In this document: piece by piece, positions 1 to 8,686 of the stretch
Layout: every line of letters begins with the position of its first letter
How positions within the stretch are numbered: the first letter of the stretch is position 1
Program-made: the position numbers and the translations under genes
Origin: Streptomyces jeddahensis
GTDB taxonomy: Bacteria > Actinomycetota > Actinomycetes > Streptomycetales > Streptomycetaceae
NCBI RefSeq assembly: GCF_001642995.1
Contig: NZ_LOHS01000177.1
Location: forward strand, 1 to 64,000
Reading direction: 5' to 3'
Length of the DNA: 64,000 nt
Notes under the pieces: generated by a model
What the model saw: the letters and a program-made list of their open reading frames with translations, nothing else
The model's database searches: none
What the model was told of the DNA's origin: nothing

Positions 1-55
1 CCTCTTCGAGGTCGTCCCGCAGCTCACCGAGGAGATCAAGACCCGCAAGGGCTGA
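1..55 (+). CDS. 3' end of an unidentified gene
   Basis: Only the last 17 codons are visible, ending in TGA at 53-55. The tail reads LFEVVPQLTEEIKTRKG. Codon use is typical of the rest of the window, and a strong terminator follows 15 bp later, so this is a genuine gene end. The fragment is too short for me to name a family. It runs in the same direction as the next gene, but the terminator separates them. Confidence 0.6.
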   Translation, partial: LFEVVPQLTEEIKTRKG

Positions 56-70
56 TCCGCTCCTGAGCCT

Positions 71-113
71 GCGAGGCCCCCGGGACCGTCTTCATCGGTC
101 GCGGGGGCCTCGC
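71..113 (+). terminator. Rho-independent-type hairpin
   Basis: An 18-bp stem with a single mismatch (arms 71-88 and 96-113) closes a 7-nt loop just after the stop codon of the preceding gene. The lower stem is GCGAGGCCCCC paired with its complement. There is no long U-tract, as is usual for Streptomyces terminators. Confidence 0.75.
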
Positions 114-253
114 TTCATGTCACGGGCAGCCCGCGGTCCGTCCCCTCCCTGGAGACGGAAGATGGTGTTGACCAGCGTGAAGCGCCGTGGATAACTTCGC
201 TCAACGGATTGTTGATTCCGCGACGCGGAAAAGTGACGGTGGAGGGTGTGGAC

Positions 254-1552
254 ATGGGGCAGCACGAGAAGGTGGCCACGAGCCTCGCGGGCGCGGTCAG
301 CGAGGCCGTCAGCGCCTCCCTCGCTCCGGTCGACGCGGAGCTGCAGCGCCGCTATCCCGGAGACCCCGGCACCCGCCAGCCCGTCCATACGGTCTACGTC
401 CCCGGTGACGTCTTCGCCGCCGGCACCATCCGCTCCTGGGGCGACCAGGCGCTGAAGGCCCTCGACGAACACGCCCCGGACGCCGCCTCGTTCGCCGCCG
501 TCCTCGGTCTGAGCGACGACCTCGCCGTCCCCGTGTACGACCGCGTCCGCGCCAAGCTGCAGCGCGAGCCCATCGAGGACCTGCGCATCGACTTCGAGGA
601 CGGCTACGGGCCCCGCCCGGACGCGGAGGAGGACGAGGCGGCCGCCCGCGCGGCGCGGCTGGTCGCGGAGGCCTACGAGAACGGCACCGCCGCCCCGTAC
701 ATGGGCATCCGCATGAAGTGCATGGAGGCCGCCGTCCGCGACCGCGGCATCCGCACGCTCGACATCTTCCTCACAGGCCTGATGGACGCGGGGGGACTGC
801 CCGAAGGGCTCGTCCTGACGCTGCCCAAGGTGACGTACGCCGAGCAGGTCACCGCCATGGTCCGGCTGCTCGAGGCGTTCGAGAAGGCCCGCGGCCTGGA
901 GCCCGGCCGGATCGGCTTCGAGATACAGATCGAGACCAGTCAGGCCATCCTCGCCCCGGACGGGACGGCCACCGTCGCCCGGATGATCGACGCCGCCGAG
1001 GGCCGCGCCACAGGCCTGCACTACGGCACCTTCGACTACAGCGCGTGCCTCGGTGTCAGCGCCGCCTACCAGGCCAGCGACCACCCGGCCGCCGACCACG
1101 CCAAGGCGATCATGCAGGTCGCCGCCGCGGGCACCGGCGTCCGGGTCTCGGACGGCTCGACCAACGTGCTGCCGGTCGGCCCGACCAAGAAGGTCCACGA
1201 CGCCTGGCGGCTGCACTACGGCCTCACCCGCCGGGCGCTGGCACGCGCCTACTACCAGGGCTGGGACATGCACCCGGGCCACATCCCGACGCGCTACGGC
1301 GCCGTGTTCGCCTTCTACCGGGAGGGTTTCGCGCAGGCCGCTGCGCGCCTCGCCGCGTACGCCAACCGGGCCGGCGGAGACGTCATGGACGAACCCGCGA
1401 CCGCCAAGGCCCTCAGCGGATATCTGCTGCGCGGTCTGGACTGCGGCGCCCTCGACACGGCCGAGGTAGCACGGCTGAGCGGCCTCACCCGAGCCGACCT
1501 GGAAGGGTATGCGGCACCGCGGCGCGGCGACCTGACCGTGTCCGGCCGATAG
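254..1552 (+). CDS. DUF6986 / HpcH-HpaI aldolase-like protein
   Basis: This 432-residue protein looks like a member of the DUF6986 group, related to the HpcH/HpaI aldolase and citrate-lyase beta fold (a phosphoenolpyruvate-type TIM barrel). Visible hallmarks are an acidic stretch IDFEDGYGPRP (about 112-122), which should bind metal, and GFEIQIETSQ (about 221-230), which resembles the conserved Glu strand of the citrate-lyase family. The sequence TFDYSACLG follows later. I chose ATG 254 because GGAGGG sits 7 nt upstream; a longer frame opens upstream with a TTG but lacks a ribosome site. The substrate is unknown; family knowledge suggests aldol cleavage or lyase chemistry on a short acid. Confidence 0.75.
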   Translation: MGQHEKVATSLAGAVSEAVSASLAPVDAELQRRYPGDPGTRQPVHTVYVPGDVFAAGTIRSWGDQALKALDEHAPDAASFAAVLGLSDDLAVPVYDRVRAKLQREPIEDLRIDFEDGYGPRPDAEEDEAAARAARLVAEAYENGTAAPYMGIRMKCMEAAVRDRGIRTLDIFLTGLMDAGGLPEGLVLTLPKVTYAEQVTAMVRLLEAFEKARGLEPGRIGFEIQIETSQAILAPDGTATVARMIDAAEGRATGLHYGTFDYSACLGVSAAYQASDHPAADHAKAIMQVAAAGTGVRVSDGSTNVLPVGPTKKVHDAWRLHYGLTRRALARAYYQGWDMHPGHIPTRYGAVFAFYREGFAQAAARLAAYANRAGGDVMDEPATAKALSGYLLRGLDCGALDTAEVARLSGLTRADLEGYAAPRRGDLTVSGR

Positions 1553-1630
1553 CACGAGTGCCCGGGGCGCGGCAGTACCCCTCCCCGCAGCGCGGCCGCG
1601 CAGGTGCGGTCGCGAACCGGGCCGCAGCGG

Positions 1631-2668
1631 TCAGTCCACAGGCGGCAGTTCGCCCGAGCCGCGTGTGATCAGCCGGGTCGGGAGCATGGTGCGCTCCGGA
1701 GCGTGGGGCACGCCGTCCAGTTGCTGGAACAACCGCTCCGCGGCCGTACGTCCGAGCTGTGCGGCGTCCTGCGCGACGACGGTCACGCCCGGCTGCAGCA
1801 GATCGGCGAGCTCGAAGTCGTCGAAGCCGACGAGGGCCGTGGGCCGGGGCCGTTCGGACAGGACGCGCACCACCGTCACCGTCACACGGTTGTTGCCCGC
1901 GAAGACGGCGGTCACCGGTTCCGGGCCGTCGAGCAAGGTCTCGGCGGCCCGCCGGACCCGCTCCGGATCCGTGGCGCCCAGCGATATCCAGGTGTCCTCG
2001 ACCGGGATGCCCGCCTCCGCCATGGCCGCGCGGTAGCCGCGCAGGCGCTCGGCCGCGGTGTGGATGACCGGTCGGTCGCCGATGAAGCCGATCCGGCGGT
2101 GCCCGTGCGCGAGGAGATGGGCGACGGCGTGCCGCGCGCCGCCGAAGTTGTCGGAGAGCACGGCATCCGCGTCGATCTTCCCGGCGGGCCGGTCCACGAA
2201 GACCGTGGCGACGCCCGCCCTGATCTCCGGCTCGAGATAGCGATGGTCGTCGCCCGCCGGGATGACCACAAGGCCGTCGACGCGGCGCGCGCACAGGGCG
2301 AGGGCCAACTCCTGCTCGCGGTCCGGGTCCTCCGCGCTGGAACCGTTGATGAGCAGCGCGCCGTGGGCACGGGCGACCTCCTCGACGGCGCGGCTGAGCG
2401 GGCCGTAGAAAGGGTCCGCCAGGTCCTCCAGGACCAGGCCGACGCTTGCGGTACGGCCCTTGCGCAGGACGCGCGCGCTGTCGTTGCGCCGGAAGCCCAG
2501 GGCGTTGATCGCCTCGTGGACGCGGCGTTCGGTGTCGGGCGTGACGCCCGGCTCGCCGTTCACCACACGCGAGACCGTCTTGAGGCCGACTCCGGCGTGC
2601 GCGGCGACGTCCTTCATGGTCGGACGGGAGCCGTAGCGGTTGCCGGGTCGGCGGGCGGTGTCGGCCAC
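1631..2668 (-). CDS. LacI-family transcriptional regulator
   Basis: A 345-residue LacI/GalR-type repressor. The N-terminal helix-turn-helix reads MKDVAAHAGVGLKTVSRVVN (about residues 18-37), followed by a periplasmic-binding-protein-like effector domain beginning near VGLVLEDLADPFYGPL. I chose GTG 2668, which has AGGACA upstream and gives the family's usual length; the frame stays open to 2803 but that would add about 45 unlikely residues. It is divergent from a ROK sugar kinase, and a perfect palindrome lies between them. It probably represses the kinase and itself, with a sugar or sugar phosphate as effector. Confidence 0.88.
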   Translation of the reverse strand: MADTARRPGNRYGSRPTMKDVAAHAGVGLKTVSRVVNGEPGVTPDTERRVHEAINALGFRRNDSARVLRKGRTASVGLVLEDLADPFYGPLSRAVEEVARAHGALLINGSSAEDPDREQELALALCARRVDGLVVIPAGDDHRYLEPEIRAGVATVFVDRPAGKIDADAVLSDNFGGARHAVAHLLAHGHRRIGFIGDRPVIHTAAERLRGYRAAMAEAGIPVEDTWISLGATDPERVRRAAETLLDGPEPVTAVFAGNNRVTVTVVRVLSERPRPTALVGFDDFELADLLQPGVTVVAQDAAQLGRTAAERLFQQLDGVPHAPERTMLPTRLITRGSGELPPVD

Positions 2669-2798
2669 GTTTGCGCTGTCCTGTCCTGTCGTCCACGAGA
2701 AGCACGAGTGGGTCGTATGCGCCGGATGCGTACGGACGTCGGGTGCATCCCGCATGACGATGTGCTGCATAAGCATGTGCCGGTGAGCATAGGCCCTG

Positions 2799-2810
2799 GA
2801 CAACGTTGTC
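2799..2810. promoter_or_regulatory. LacI-type operator palindrome
   Basis: GACAACGTTGTC is a perfect 12-bp palindrome with the central CG that LacI-family repressors favour. It sits in the 219-bp divergent region between the LacI gene and the ROK kinase, 77 bp before the kinase start. Assignment to this LacI protein is inference from position. Confidence 0.6.
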
Positions 2811-2887
2811 AGAAGCGGGAGAGACTGTCCATCGCCTCATCTGGTGCACTCTCCGCACCTCGCCCTTCACCAGGAGATTCCACGCCG

Positions 2888-3847
2888 ATGCAGAACGACC
2901 TCGTCGCCGCCCTCGACATCGGCGGAACCAAGATCGCCGGAGCCCTGGTGGACAGTGACGGCCGGATCCTTGTGCGCGCACAGCGTCCGACGCCGGCGCA
3001 GGAGGACGGCGAGACGGTGATGCGGGCCGTGTCAGAGGTCGTCGGCGAGCTCACCGCCTCCCCGCTGTGGGCACGGGCAGGGGCCCTGGGCATCGGCAGC
3101 GCAGGCCCCGTCGACGCCTCCGCCGGCACAGTGAGCCCGGTCAACGTCCCTGGATGGCGCGATTTTCCGCTCGTCGAACGGGTACGAGCGGCGGCCGGCG
3201 GACTGCCCGTCGAGCTCGTCGGCGACGGGGTCGCCATCGCGGCAGCCGAGCACTGGCAGGGCGCCGCCCGCGGGCACGACAACGCGCTCTGCATGGTCGT
3301 CTCCACGGGGGTCGGCGGGGGCCTCGTCCTCGGCGGAAGCCTCTACTCCGGCCCGACGGGCAATGCAGGCCACATCGGTCACATCAGCGTGCAGCTCGAC
3401 GGCGACCCCTGTCCGTGCGGGGCGCGCGGCTGCGTGGAGCGGATCGCGAGCGGCCCCAACATCGCCCGGCGGGCACTGGAGTCGGGCTGGCGGCCCGGCC
3501 CCGACGGCGACACTTCGGCCGCCGCCGTGGCGGAGGCCGCGCGCGCCGGTGATCCGGTGGCCCTCGCCTCGTTCGAGCGCGCCGCCCAGGCGCTGGCCGC
3601 TGGAATCGCGGCCACCGCCACCCTCGTCGAGATCGACATCGCGGTGATCGGCGGGGGAGTGGCGAAGTCAGGCGATGTCCTCTTCGCGCCTCTGCGCAGG
3701 GCCCTGCGGGACTACGCGACCCTCTCGTTCGTACAGCAGCTGACCGTCGTACCCGCACTGATGGGCACGGACGCCGGCCTGGTGGGCGCGGCCGCGGCGG
3801 CGCTCGGTTCGAGGGCGGGGGCGGCTGCGGCGGGGGTCGGGGGCTGA
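2888..3847 (+). CDS. ROK-family sugar kinase
   Basis: A 319-residue ROK kinase that should phosphorylate a hexose or amino sugar with ATP in the cytoplasm. The phosphate-binding motif DIGGTK is at 10-15, the ROK signature spans about 141-168, and the zinc site CPCGARGC is at 175-182. The sugar-contacting Glu of the usual ExGH motif is replaced: the sequence is HIGH at 162-165. That substitution may mark a subfamily with different sugar preference. The ATG has CAGGAGA upstream. It is divergent from a LacI regulator and probably controlled by it. Substrate cannot be read from the sequence. Confidence 0.85.
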   Translation: MQNDLVAALDIGGTKIAGALVDSDGRILVRAQRPTPAQEDGETVMRAVSEVVGELTASPLWARAGALGIGSAGPVDASAGTVSPVNVPGWRDFPLVERVRAAAGGLPVELVGDGVAIAAAEHWQGAARGHDNALCMVVSTGVGGGLVLGGSLYSGPTGNAGHIGHISVQLDGDPCPCGARGCVERIASGPNIARRALESGWRPGPDGDTSAAAVAEAARAGDPVALASFERAAQALAAGIAATATLVEIDIAVIGGGVAKSGDVLFAPLRRALRDYATLSFVQQLTVVPALMGTDAGLVGAAAAALGSRAGAAAAGVGG

Positions 3848-3921
3848 GGGACTCCGGCTCGACCCGGGGTGGCCCGGAGGCGCCGGTTCCCCTTGCGGCG
3901 GCCGCCGGCGCACGCGCGCCG

Positions 3922-4266
3922 TCAGTCGAAGGCGTCCGTCATGCAGTCCCTGCGGCAGCCACCCGCCTCGTACCGCTGACGGAGCGCTGCGGCCGCCTGC
4001 TCGCGCGGTACGACGTCGTGGCCGAAGTGCTGGGATGCGATGCCGATCACGTCGTCGATGCGGACGATGACCGGCTCGCCCCGAGCGGCCCGGCGGCGCG
4101 CCGCCGCGATCGCCATGTCGGCGGAGCGGAGCAGCTGCCGCCGGTAGTCGCGTGCCAGCGCCGCACGGGCCCGTTTGCGGAACAGGGGGCGGATGGCGCG
4201 CCCCTTCCAGAGAGCCCCCGCTGCGATGAGCACCACGCCCAGCGCGACGAACCCCAGACCGGCCAT
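3922..4266 (-). CDS. small single-pass membrane protein, unknown
   Basis: A 114-residue protein. It begins with one hydrophobic helix (MAGLGFVALGVVLIAAGALW), followed by a very basic stretch and a cytoplasmic-looking alpha-helical domain with two cysteines near the end (GGCRRDCMTDAFD). I know no named domain for it. The ATG at 4266 was chosen because it opens directly into the membrane segment; the longer frame upstream is arginine-rich and implausible. It lies 23 bp after a 59-residue gene on the same strand and the two probably form one transcript. Confidence 0.55.
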   Translation of the reverse strand: MAGLGFVALGVVLIAAGALWKGRAIRPLFRKRARAALARDYRRQLLRSADMAIAAARRRAARGEPVIVRIDDVIGIASQHFGHDVVPREQAAAALRQRYEAGGCRRDCMTDAFD

Positions 4267-4289
4267 GGACGTACCCGATCCGGGCGCGC

Positions 4290-4469
4290 CTACGCGGCCT
4301 CGCCGACGCCGCCGCGGACGGCCGCGGCCCACTCCATGACCAGGTGTTCGTACTCCACGCGCTCCTCGGCGGACAGCGTGCCGCCTGCGCGCAGCCACAA
4401 CTCGCGGATCTGCTCGTTCACCGCGGCGGCAGACCGCACGGAACCAGAAGGCTGTGGGCTCGGGAACAT
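4290..4469 (-). CDS. 59-residue protein, unknown
   Basis: This short frame encodes a 59-residue protein that begins MFPSPQPSGSVRSAAAVNEQ and ends RGGVGEAA. The central part (about 18-50) is a plausible pair of amphipathic helices rich in Glu, Leu, Trp and Ala (IRELWLRAGG, SAEERVEYEH, LVMEWAAAV). Third codon positions are strongly G/C, as in neighbouring genes, which supports real coding. Its stop lies 23 bp before the start of the membrane protein downstream. I recognise no named family; small helical proteins of this style are common and conserved in Streptomyces. Confidence 0.55.
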   Translation of the reverse strand: MFPSPQPSGSVRSAAAVNEQIRELWLRAGGTLSAEERVEYEHLVMEWAAAVRGGVGEAA

Positions 4470-4625
4470 GGAGCAAGACTAAGGCCAACGACCGGCTTCG
4501 GGAACACTCAGCTACCGGTCGGATCCGAGAAGTGATCGCGGGCCGCCGTCTCCCTCATCAGGCGCTGGTTTCCGTGGCAGGGTTGAGCGGGCAAGCCACA
4601 GGGGTCCAACAGAAGAGGGGGAAAC

Positions 4626-5666
4626 GTGATCGTCTGGATCAACGGCGCGTTCGGTGCGGGAAAGACCACCACCGCACGGGAACTGATCGATCTGATCCCG
4701 AACAGCACGCTCTTCGACCCCGAGCTCATCGGCGGGGAACTGTCGTATCTCCTGCCGCCCAAACGCCTCGCCGAGGTCACCGACTTCCAGGATCTGCCGA
4801 TCTGGCGGCGGCTCGTCGTCGACACGGCGGCGGCGCTGCTCGCCGAGCTGGGCGGAGTCCTCGTGGTCCCGATGACCCTGCTGCGCCAGGAGTACCGCGA
4901 CGAGATCTTCGGCGGGCTCGCGTCCCGCAGGATTCCGGTCCGGCACGTGTTGCTCGCACCGGCCGAAACGATCCTTCGTGCGCGCATAGCCAGCCGTGAC
5001 GTACCGCCCGACATACCCGACGGCGAGATACGCATACGCCAGTGGTCCTACGACCACATCGAGCCGTACCAGGCGGCACTCGGTTCCTGGCTCACCTCCG
5101 ACGCGCATCTCGTCGACAACGGCCCGCTCACCCCGTACGAGACCGCCGTCCGCATAGCGGAGGCCGTGCGCACCGGGGACGCGCCCGTCTGCGACATCGT
5201 GCAGAGCCCCGAGCCGACCAGCGAGACCGTCGCATCCGGCGTACTGCTCTTCGACGAACAGGACCGGGTGCTGCTCGTCGACCCGACGTACAAGCCGGGC
5301 TGGGAGTTCCCCGGAGGCGTCGTCGAATCCGGGGAGGCGCCCGCGCGCGCGGGCATCCGCGAGGTCGCCGAGGAGACCGGCATCCGGCTGCAGGAGGTGC
5401 CGCGGCTCCTGGTCGTCGACTGGGAGCCGCCCGCCCCTCCCGGGTACGGCGGGCTGCGGCTGCTCTACGACGGCGGGCGGCTCGACAGCGGAGAGGCCCG
5501 GCAGGTGCTGCTGCCGGGCCCCGAACTGCGCGACTGGCGCTTCGTCACCGAAGCCGAAGCGGCCTCACTGCTGCCGCCCGTCCGCTACGAACGGCTCCGC
5601 TGGGCCCTGCGTGCGCGGGAACGCGGCGCCGCCCTGTATCTGGAGGCCGGTGTGCCGGTCGGCTGA
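4626..5666 (+). CDS. P-loop kinase-like / Nudix hydrolase fusion
   Basis: A 346-residue two-domain protein. The N-terminal half is a P-loop nucleotide-binding domain with Walker A GAFGAGKTT at 7-15, resembling the AAA_33/TmrB-like small kinases. The C-terminal half, from about 200, is a Nudix domain with an intact Nudix box at 230-253 (GX5EX7REVAEETGI), so it should hydrolyse a nucleoside diphosphate linked to another group, using Mg2+. The GTG start has a strong AGAGGGGGA site. The gene stands alone, with weak neighbours on both sides. The fusion suggests one enzyme that phosphorylates and another that hydrolyses the same or a related metabolite; the substrate is unknown. Confidence 0.82.
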   Translation: MIVWINGAFGAGKTTTARELIDLIPNSTLFDPELIGGELSYLLPPKRLAEVTDFQDLPIWRRLVVDTAAALLAELGGVLVVPMTLLRQEYRDEIFGGLASRRIPVRHVLLAPAETILRARIASRDVPPDIPDGEIRIRQWSYDHIEPYQAALGSWLTSDAHLVDNGPLTPYETAVRIAEAVRTGDAPVCDIVQSPEPTSETVASGVLLFDEQDRVLLVDPTYKPGWEFPGGVVESGEAPARAGIREVAEETGIRLQEVPRLLVVDWEPPAPPGYGGLRLLYDGGRLDSGEARQVLLPGPELRDWRFVTEAEAASLLPPVRYERLRWALRARERGAALYLEAGVPVG

Positions 5667-5766
5667 CGTGTGCCGACCCCGGTGCGCCGGCTCCTCGGGC
5701 ATGTCGGAAGCGTGGCGGCGGCCGACGAGCGGCTTCCGCCCGTCGCCGCGCGCCGCACCACGTACG

Positions 5767-7122
5767 TCAACTCGCCGCGTAATTGCGCAGGAACAGCGCC
5801 TCCGCGACTGACAGCCGTTCCAGTTCCTCCGGCGACACGCTCTCGTTGACCGCGTGGATCTGCGCCTCCGGCTCGCTCAGGCCGATCAGCAGGATCTCCG
5901 CGTCCGGGTAGAGCGCGGCGAGTGTGTTGCACAGCGGGATGGAGCCGCCCTGGCCCGCGTACTGCATCTCCTCACCCGGGTAGGCGACGCTCATCGCCTC
6001 CGCCATCGCCGCGTACGCGGGGCTGGCGGTGTTCGCGCGGAACGCCTGGCCCTGGCCGATCTGTTCCGTCTGCACGCGCGCACCCCACGGCGTGTGCGCC
6101 TCGAGGTGGGCCAGCAGCAGCTTCGTCGCCTCGGCCGCGTCGACGCCCGGCGGCACGCGCAGGCTGATCAGCGCCTGCGCGCTCGCCTGCACGGACGGGG
6201 TGGCACCGACGACCGGTGGGCAGTCGATGCCCAGGACGGTGACGGCCGGCCGCGCCCAGATGCGGTCGGCGACGGTGCCGGAACCGATCAGCTCGACGCC
6301 GTCCAGCACCTTGGCGTCCTTGCGGAAGTCCGTCTCCGGGTACTGCAGTCCGTCCCACGAGGCGTCGCCCGTGAGCCCGTCGATCGTCGTCGACCCGTCC
6401 TCGGCGCGCAGCGAGTCCAGTACGCGCACGAGGGCGGCCAGCGCATCGGGTGCCGCGCCGCCGAACTGGCCGGAGTGCAGGTTGCCTTCGAGGGTGTCGA
6501 TGCGCACGCGGACCATGGTCATGCCGCGCAGCGTGGAGGTGACCGTGGGCAGGCCCACGCGGAAGTTGCCGGAGTCGCCGATGACGATCGTGTCGGCAGT
6601 CAGCAGCTCCGGGTGCGCCTCGGCGTACCGCTCAAGGCCGCCCGTGCCCTGCTCCTCCGAACCCTCGGCGATCACCTTGACGTTGACGGGGATACCGCCG
6701 TTCGCCTTGAGGGCGCGCAGCGCCAGCAGATGCATGATCACGCCGCCCTTGCAGTCGGCGGCGCCGCGTCCGTACCAGCGGCCGTCGCGCTCGGTCAGGA
6801 TGAAGGGCGGGGTGGTCCACGCGGCCTCGTCGAGCGGCGGCTGCACGTCGTAGTGCGCGTACAGGAGCACGGTCGGCGCGCCCTCGGGGCCGGGCAGGAA
6901 GCCGTACACCGACTGCGTGCCGTCGGGGGTGTCCAGCAGCGCCACGTCCTGGAAGCCCTCGGCGCGCAGCGCGTCCGCGACCCAGTTCGCCGCCTTCTCG
7001 CTCTCGCTCCTGGGGAACTGCTCGAAGTCCGCCACCGACTTGAAGGCCACCAGTTCGGTGAGCTCCTCCTTCGCCCGCGGCATCAGCGCGGCGACGGTCT
7101 CGGCGATCGGATTCGGCGACAT
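5767..7122 (-). CDS. M20-family dipeptidase
   Basis: A 451-residue zinc peptidase of family M20 (CNDP/PepV-like dipeptidases). Metal ligands are visible as YAHYDVQ (H90, D92), GAADCKGG (D123) and EGSEEQG (E155, E156). A small dimerisation insert follows in the middle. It should cleave dipeptides or related amides in the cytoplasm. The start at 7122 has GAGGAG upstream; an earlier in-frame ATG at 7167 lacks a site. It is divergent from the flavoprotein gene at 7339, across 216 bp in which I see no clear operator. Confidence 0.9.
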   Translation of the reverse strand: MSPNPIAETVAALMPRAKEELTELVAFKSVADFEQFPRSESEKAANWVADALRAEGFQDVALLDTPDGTQSVYGFLPGPEGAPTVLLYAHYDVQPPLDEAAWTTPPFILTERDGRWYGRGAADCKGGVIMHLLALRALKANGGIPVNVKVIAEGSEEQGTGGLERYAEAHPELLTADTIVIGDSGNFRVGLPTVTSTLRGMTMVRVRIDTLEGNLHSGQFGGAAPDALAALVRVLDSLRAEDGSTTIDGLTGDASWDGLQYPETDFRKDAKVLDGVELIGSGTVADRIWARPAVTVLGIDCPPVVGATPSVQASAQALISLRVPPGVDAAEATKLLLAHLEAHTPWGARVQTEQIGQGQAFRANTASPAYAAMAEAMSVAYPGEEMQYAGQGGSIPLCNTLAALYPDAEILLIGLSEPEAQIHAVNESVSPEELERLSVAEALFLRNYAAS

Positions 7123-7338
7123 GGGCACGCTCCTCGTAGGTGCGACGGCGCGTGCCTGCATGGCCATGCACGCATGCGCCTGTGTGCGTATTGCTTGTGG
7201 TTCGTTCTGGGTGGATTCGCGCGTGCTGGTTGTACGGCGAACACATTGCCGATCCTCCCACAGCGGCGGGCCGCGGCGTCCCCCGTAGGATGCGGGGGAA
7301 AGTGCGGCAGACGGCTGGATCGGGAGCGGCAGACCATC

Positions 7339-8559
7339 GTGAGCAGCGAGAACTCAAGCGAGAACTCAGCGGACGACGCTCGGCGGGTATGGGACGTCGT
7401 GGTGGTCGGGGCCGGGCCCGCGGGCGCCTCCGCGGCCTATGCGGCGGCCGTCGCGGGACGCCGTGTGCTGATCCTGGAGAAGGCCGAGCTGCCCCGCTAC
7501 AAGACGTGCGGCGGCGGGATCATCGGCCCCTCGCGCGACGCGCTGCCGCCCGGCTTCGAACTGCCCTTCAAGGACCGGGTGCATGCGGTGACGTTCTCCC
7601 TGGACGGCAGGTTCACCCGCACCCGCCGCTCACGGCACATGCTGTTCGGCCTGATCAACCGTCCGGAGTTCGACCAGCAGCTGGTCGAGCACGCGCAGAA
7701 GGCGGGGGCCGAGCTGAGGACCGGTGTCACGGTCTCCCGGGTCGAGCAGCACGGCCCCTCCGTGCCCGACCGGCGCACCGTAGCCGTCGTTCTTCAGGGT
7801 GGCGAGACCCTGTACGCGCGCGCCGTCGTCGGCGCGGACGGCAGCGCCAGCCGCATAGGAGCCCATGTCGGCGTGAAGCTCGACCAGGTCGATCTGGGGC
7901 TCGAGGCGGAGATCCCGGTTCCGCCCACCGTCGCCGAGGACTGGAAGGGCAGGGTCCTCATCGACTGGGGCCCGATGCCCGGGAGTTACGGCTGGGTATT
8001 CCCCAAGGACGACACCCTGACCGTCGGCGTCATCTCCGCACGCGGCGAGGGCGCCGCCACCAAGCGGTACTTGGAGGACTTCATCGCGCGGCTCGGCCTC
8101 GCCGGCTTCGAACCCGCCATCTCGTCCGGGCATCTGACCCGCTGCCGCAGCGACGACTCCCCGCTCTCGCGCGGGCGCGTCCTAGTGTGCGGCGACGCGG
8201 CGGGCCTGCTGGAGCCGTGGACCCGCGAGGGCATCTCGTTCGCGCTGCGCTCCGGGCGGCTCGCGGGGGAGTGGGCGGTACGCATCGCCGAGGCGCACGA
8301 CGCGGTCGACACCCGGCGCCAGGCCCTCAACTACGCCTTCGCGGTGAAGGCGGGCCTCGGGGTCGAGATGAGCGTAGGAAAGCGCCTGCTGACCGTCTTC
8401 GAGCGGCGGCCCGGTCTGTTCCACGCGGCGATCACCGGGTTCAGGCCCGCCTGGAAGGCGTTCACGGGCATCACCCGGGGATCGACCTCGCTGGCCGAGC
8501 TCGTACGGACGCATCCGATGGCGGGGCGCGCCCTGGCGGCGCTGGATCCTTCGGCGTAG
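7339..8559 (+). CDS. geranylgeranyl reductase-family FAD oxidoreductase
   Basis: A 406-residue FAD-dependent enzyme of the geranylgeranyl-reductase family. The dinucleotide fold GAGPAG is at 24-29, KTCGGGIIG follows, and the second FAD contact VCGDAAGLLEPWTREG lies in the C-terminal half. Members saturate isoprenoid double bonds in quinones, lipids or chlorophyll side chains, so menaquinone or polyprenyl reduction is plausible here. The GTG start follows a purine-poor region and the first 16 residues (SENSSENSADD) look disordered, so the start is not certain. It ends facing the deazaflavin-type reductase gene. Confidence 0.85.
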   Translation: MSSENSSENSADDARRVWDVVVVGAGPAGASAAYAAAVAGRRVLILEKAELPRYKTCGGGIIGPSRDALPPGFELPFKDRVHAVTFSLDGRFTRTRRSRHMLFGLINRPEFDQQLVEHAQKAGAELRTGVTVSRVEQHGPSVPDRRTVAVVLQGGETLYARAVVGADGSASRIGAHVGVKLDQVDLGLEAEIPVPPTVAEDWKGRVLIDWGPMPGSYGWVFPKDDTLTVGVISARGEGAATKRYLEDFIARLGLAGFEPAISSGHLTRCRSDDSPLSRGRVLVCGDAAGLLEPWTREGISFALRSGRLAGEWAVRIAEAHDAVDTRRQALNYAFAVKAGLGVEMSVGKRLLTVFERRPGLFHAAITGFRPAWKAFTGITRGSTSLAELVRTHPMAGRALAALDPSA

Positions 8560-8615
8560 CTCGGTTACGGCGTCGGCTGTCCTGGCCGGGACCCAATCGC
8601 GTGCGTACGGATTGT

Positions 8616-8679
8616 GGCTGTTGGGGGCGGGTGCCGCTTGCGCGTGTGCGGAGTGCGGCCGTTGGGGGCGGGTGCCGCT
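8616..8679. repeat. 23-bp direct repeat between convergent genes
   Basis: Two copies of a 23-bp sequence (core GTTGGGGGCGGGTGCCGCT) lie at 8616-8638 and 8657-8679, 41 bp apart, differing at one base. They occupy the 127-bp gap between two gene ends. I see no good hairpin, so this may be a chance duplication. Confidence 0.6.
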
Positions 8680-8686
8680 CGGGGCG

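Noticed and set aside
92..1555. Long open frame (487 codons) antisense to the DUF6986 gene
   Set aside because: Typical by-product of high G+C; Arg/Gly/Val/Ala-rich with no family match, and the sense frame has clear motifs.
1604..2887. Upstream in-frame extension of the ROK kinase
   Set aside because: Antisense to the LacI gene and without motifs; ATG 2888 has the ribosome site.
5854..7338. Long extension before the geranylgeranyl-reductase-type protein
   Set aside because: It is antisense to the M20 peptidase and low-complexity.
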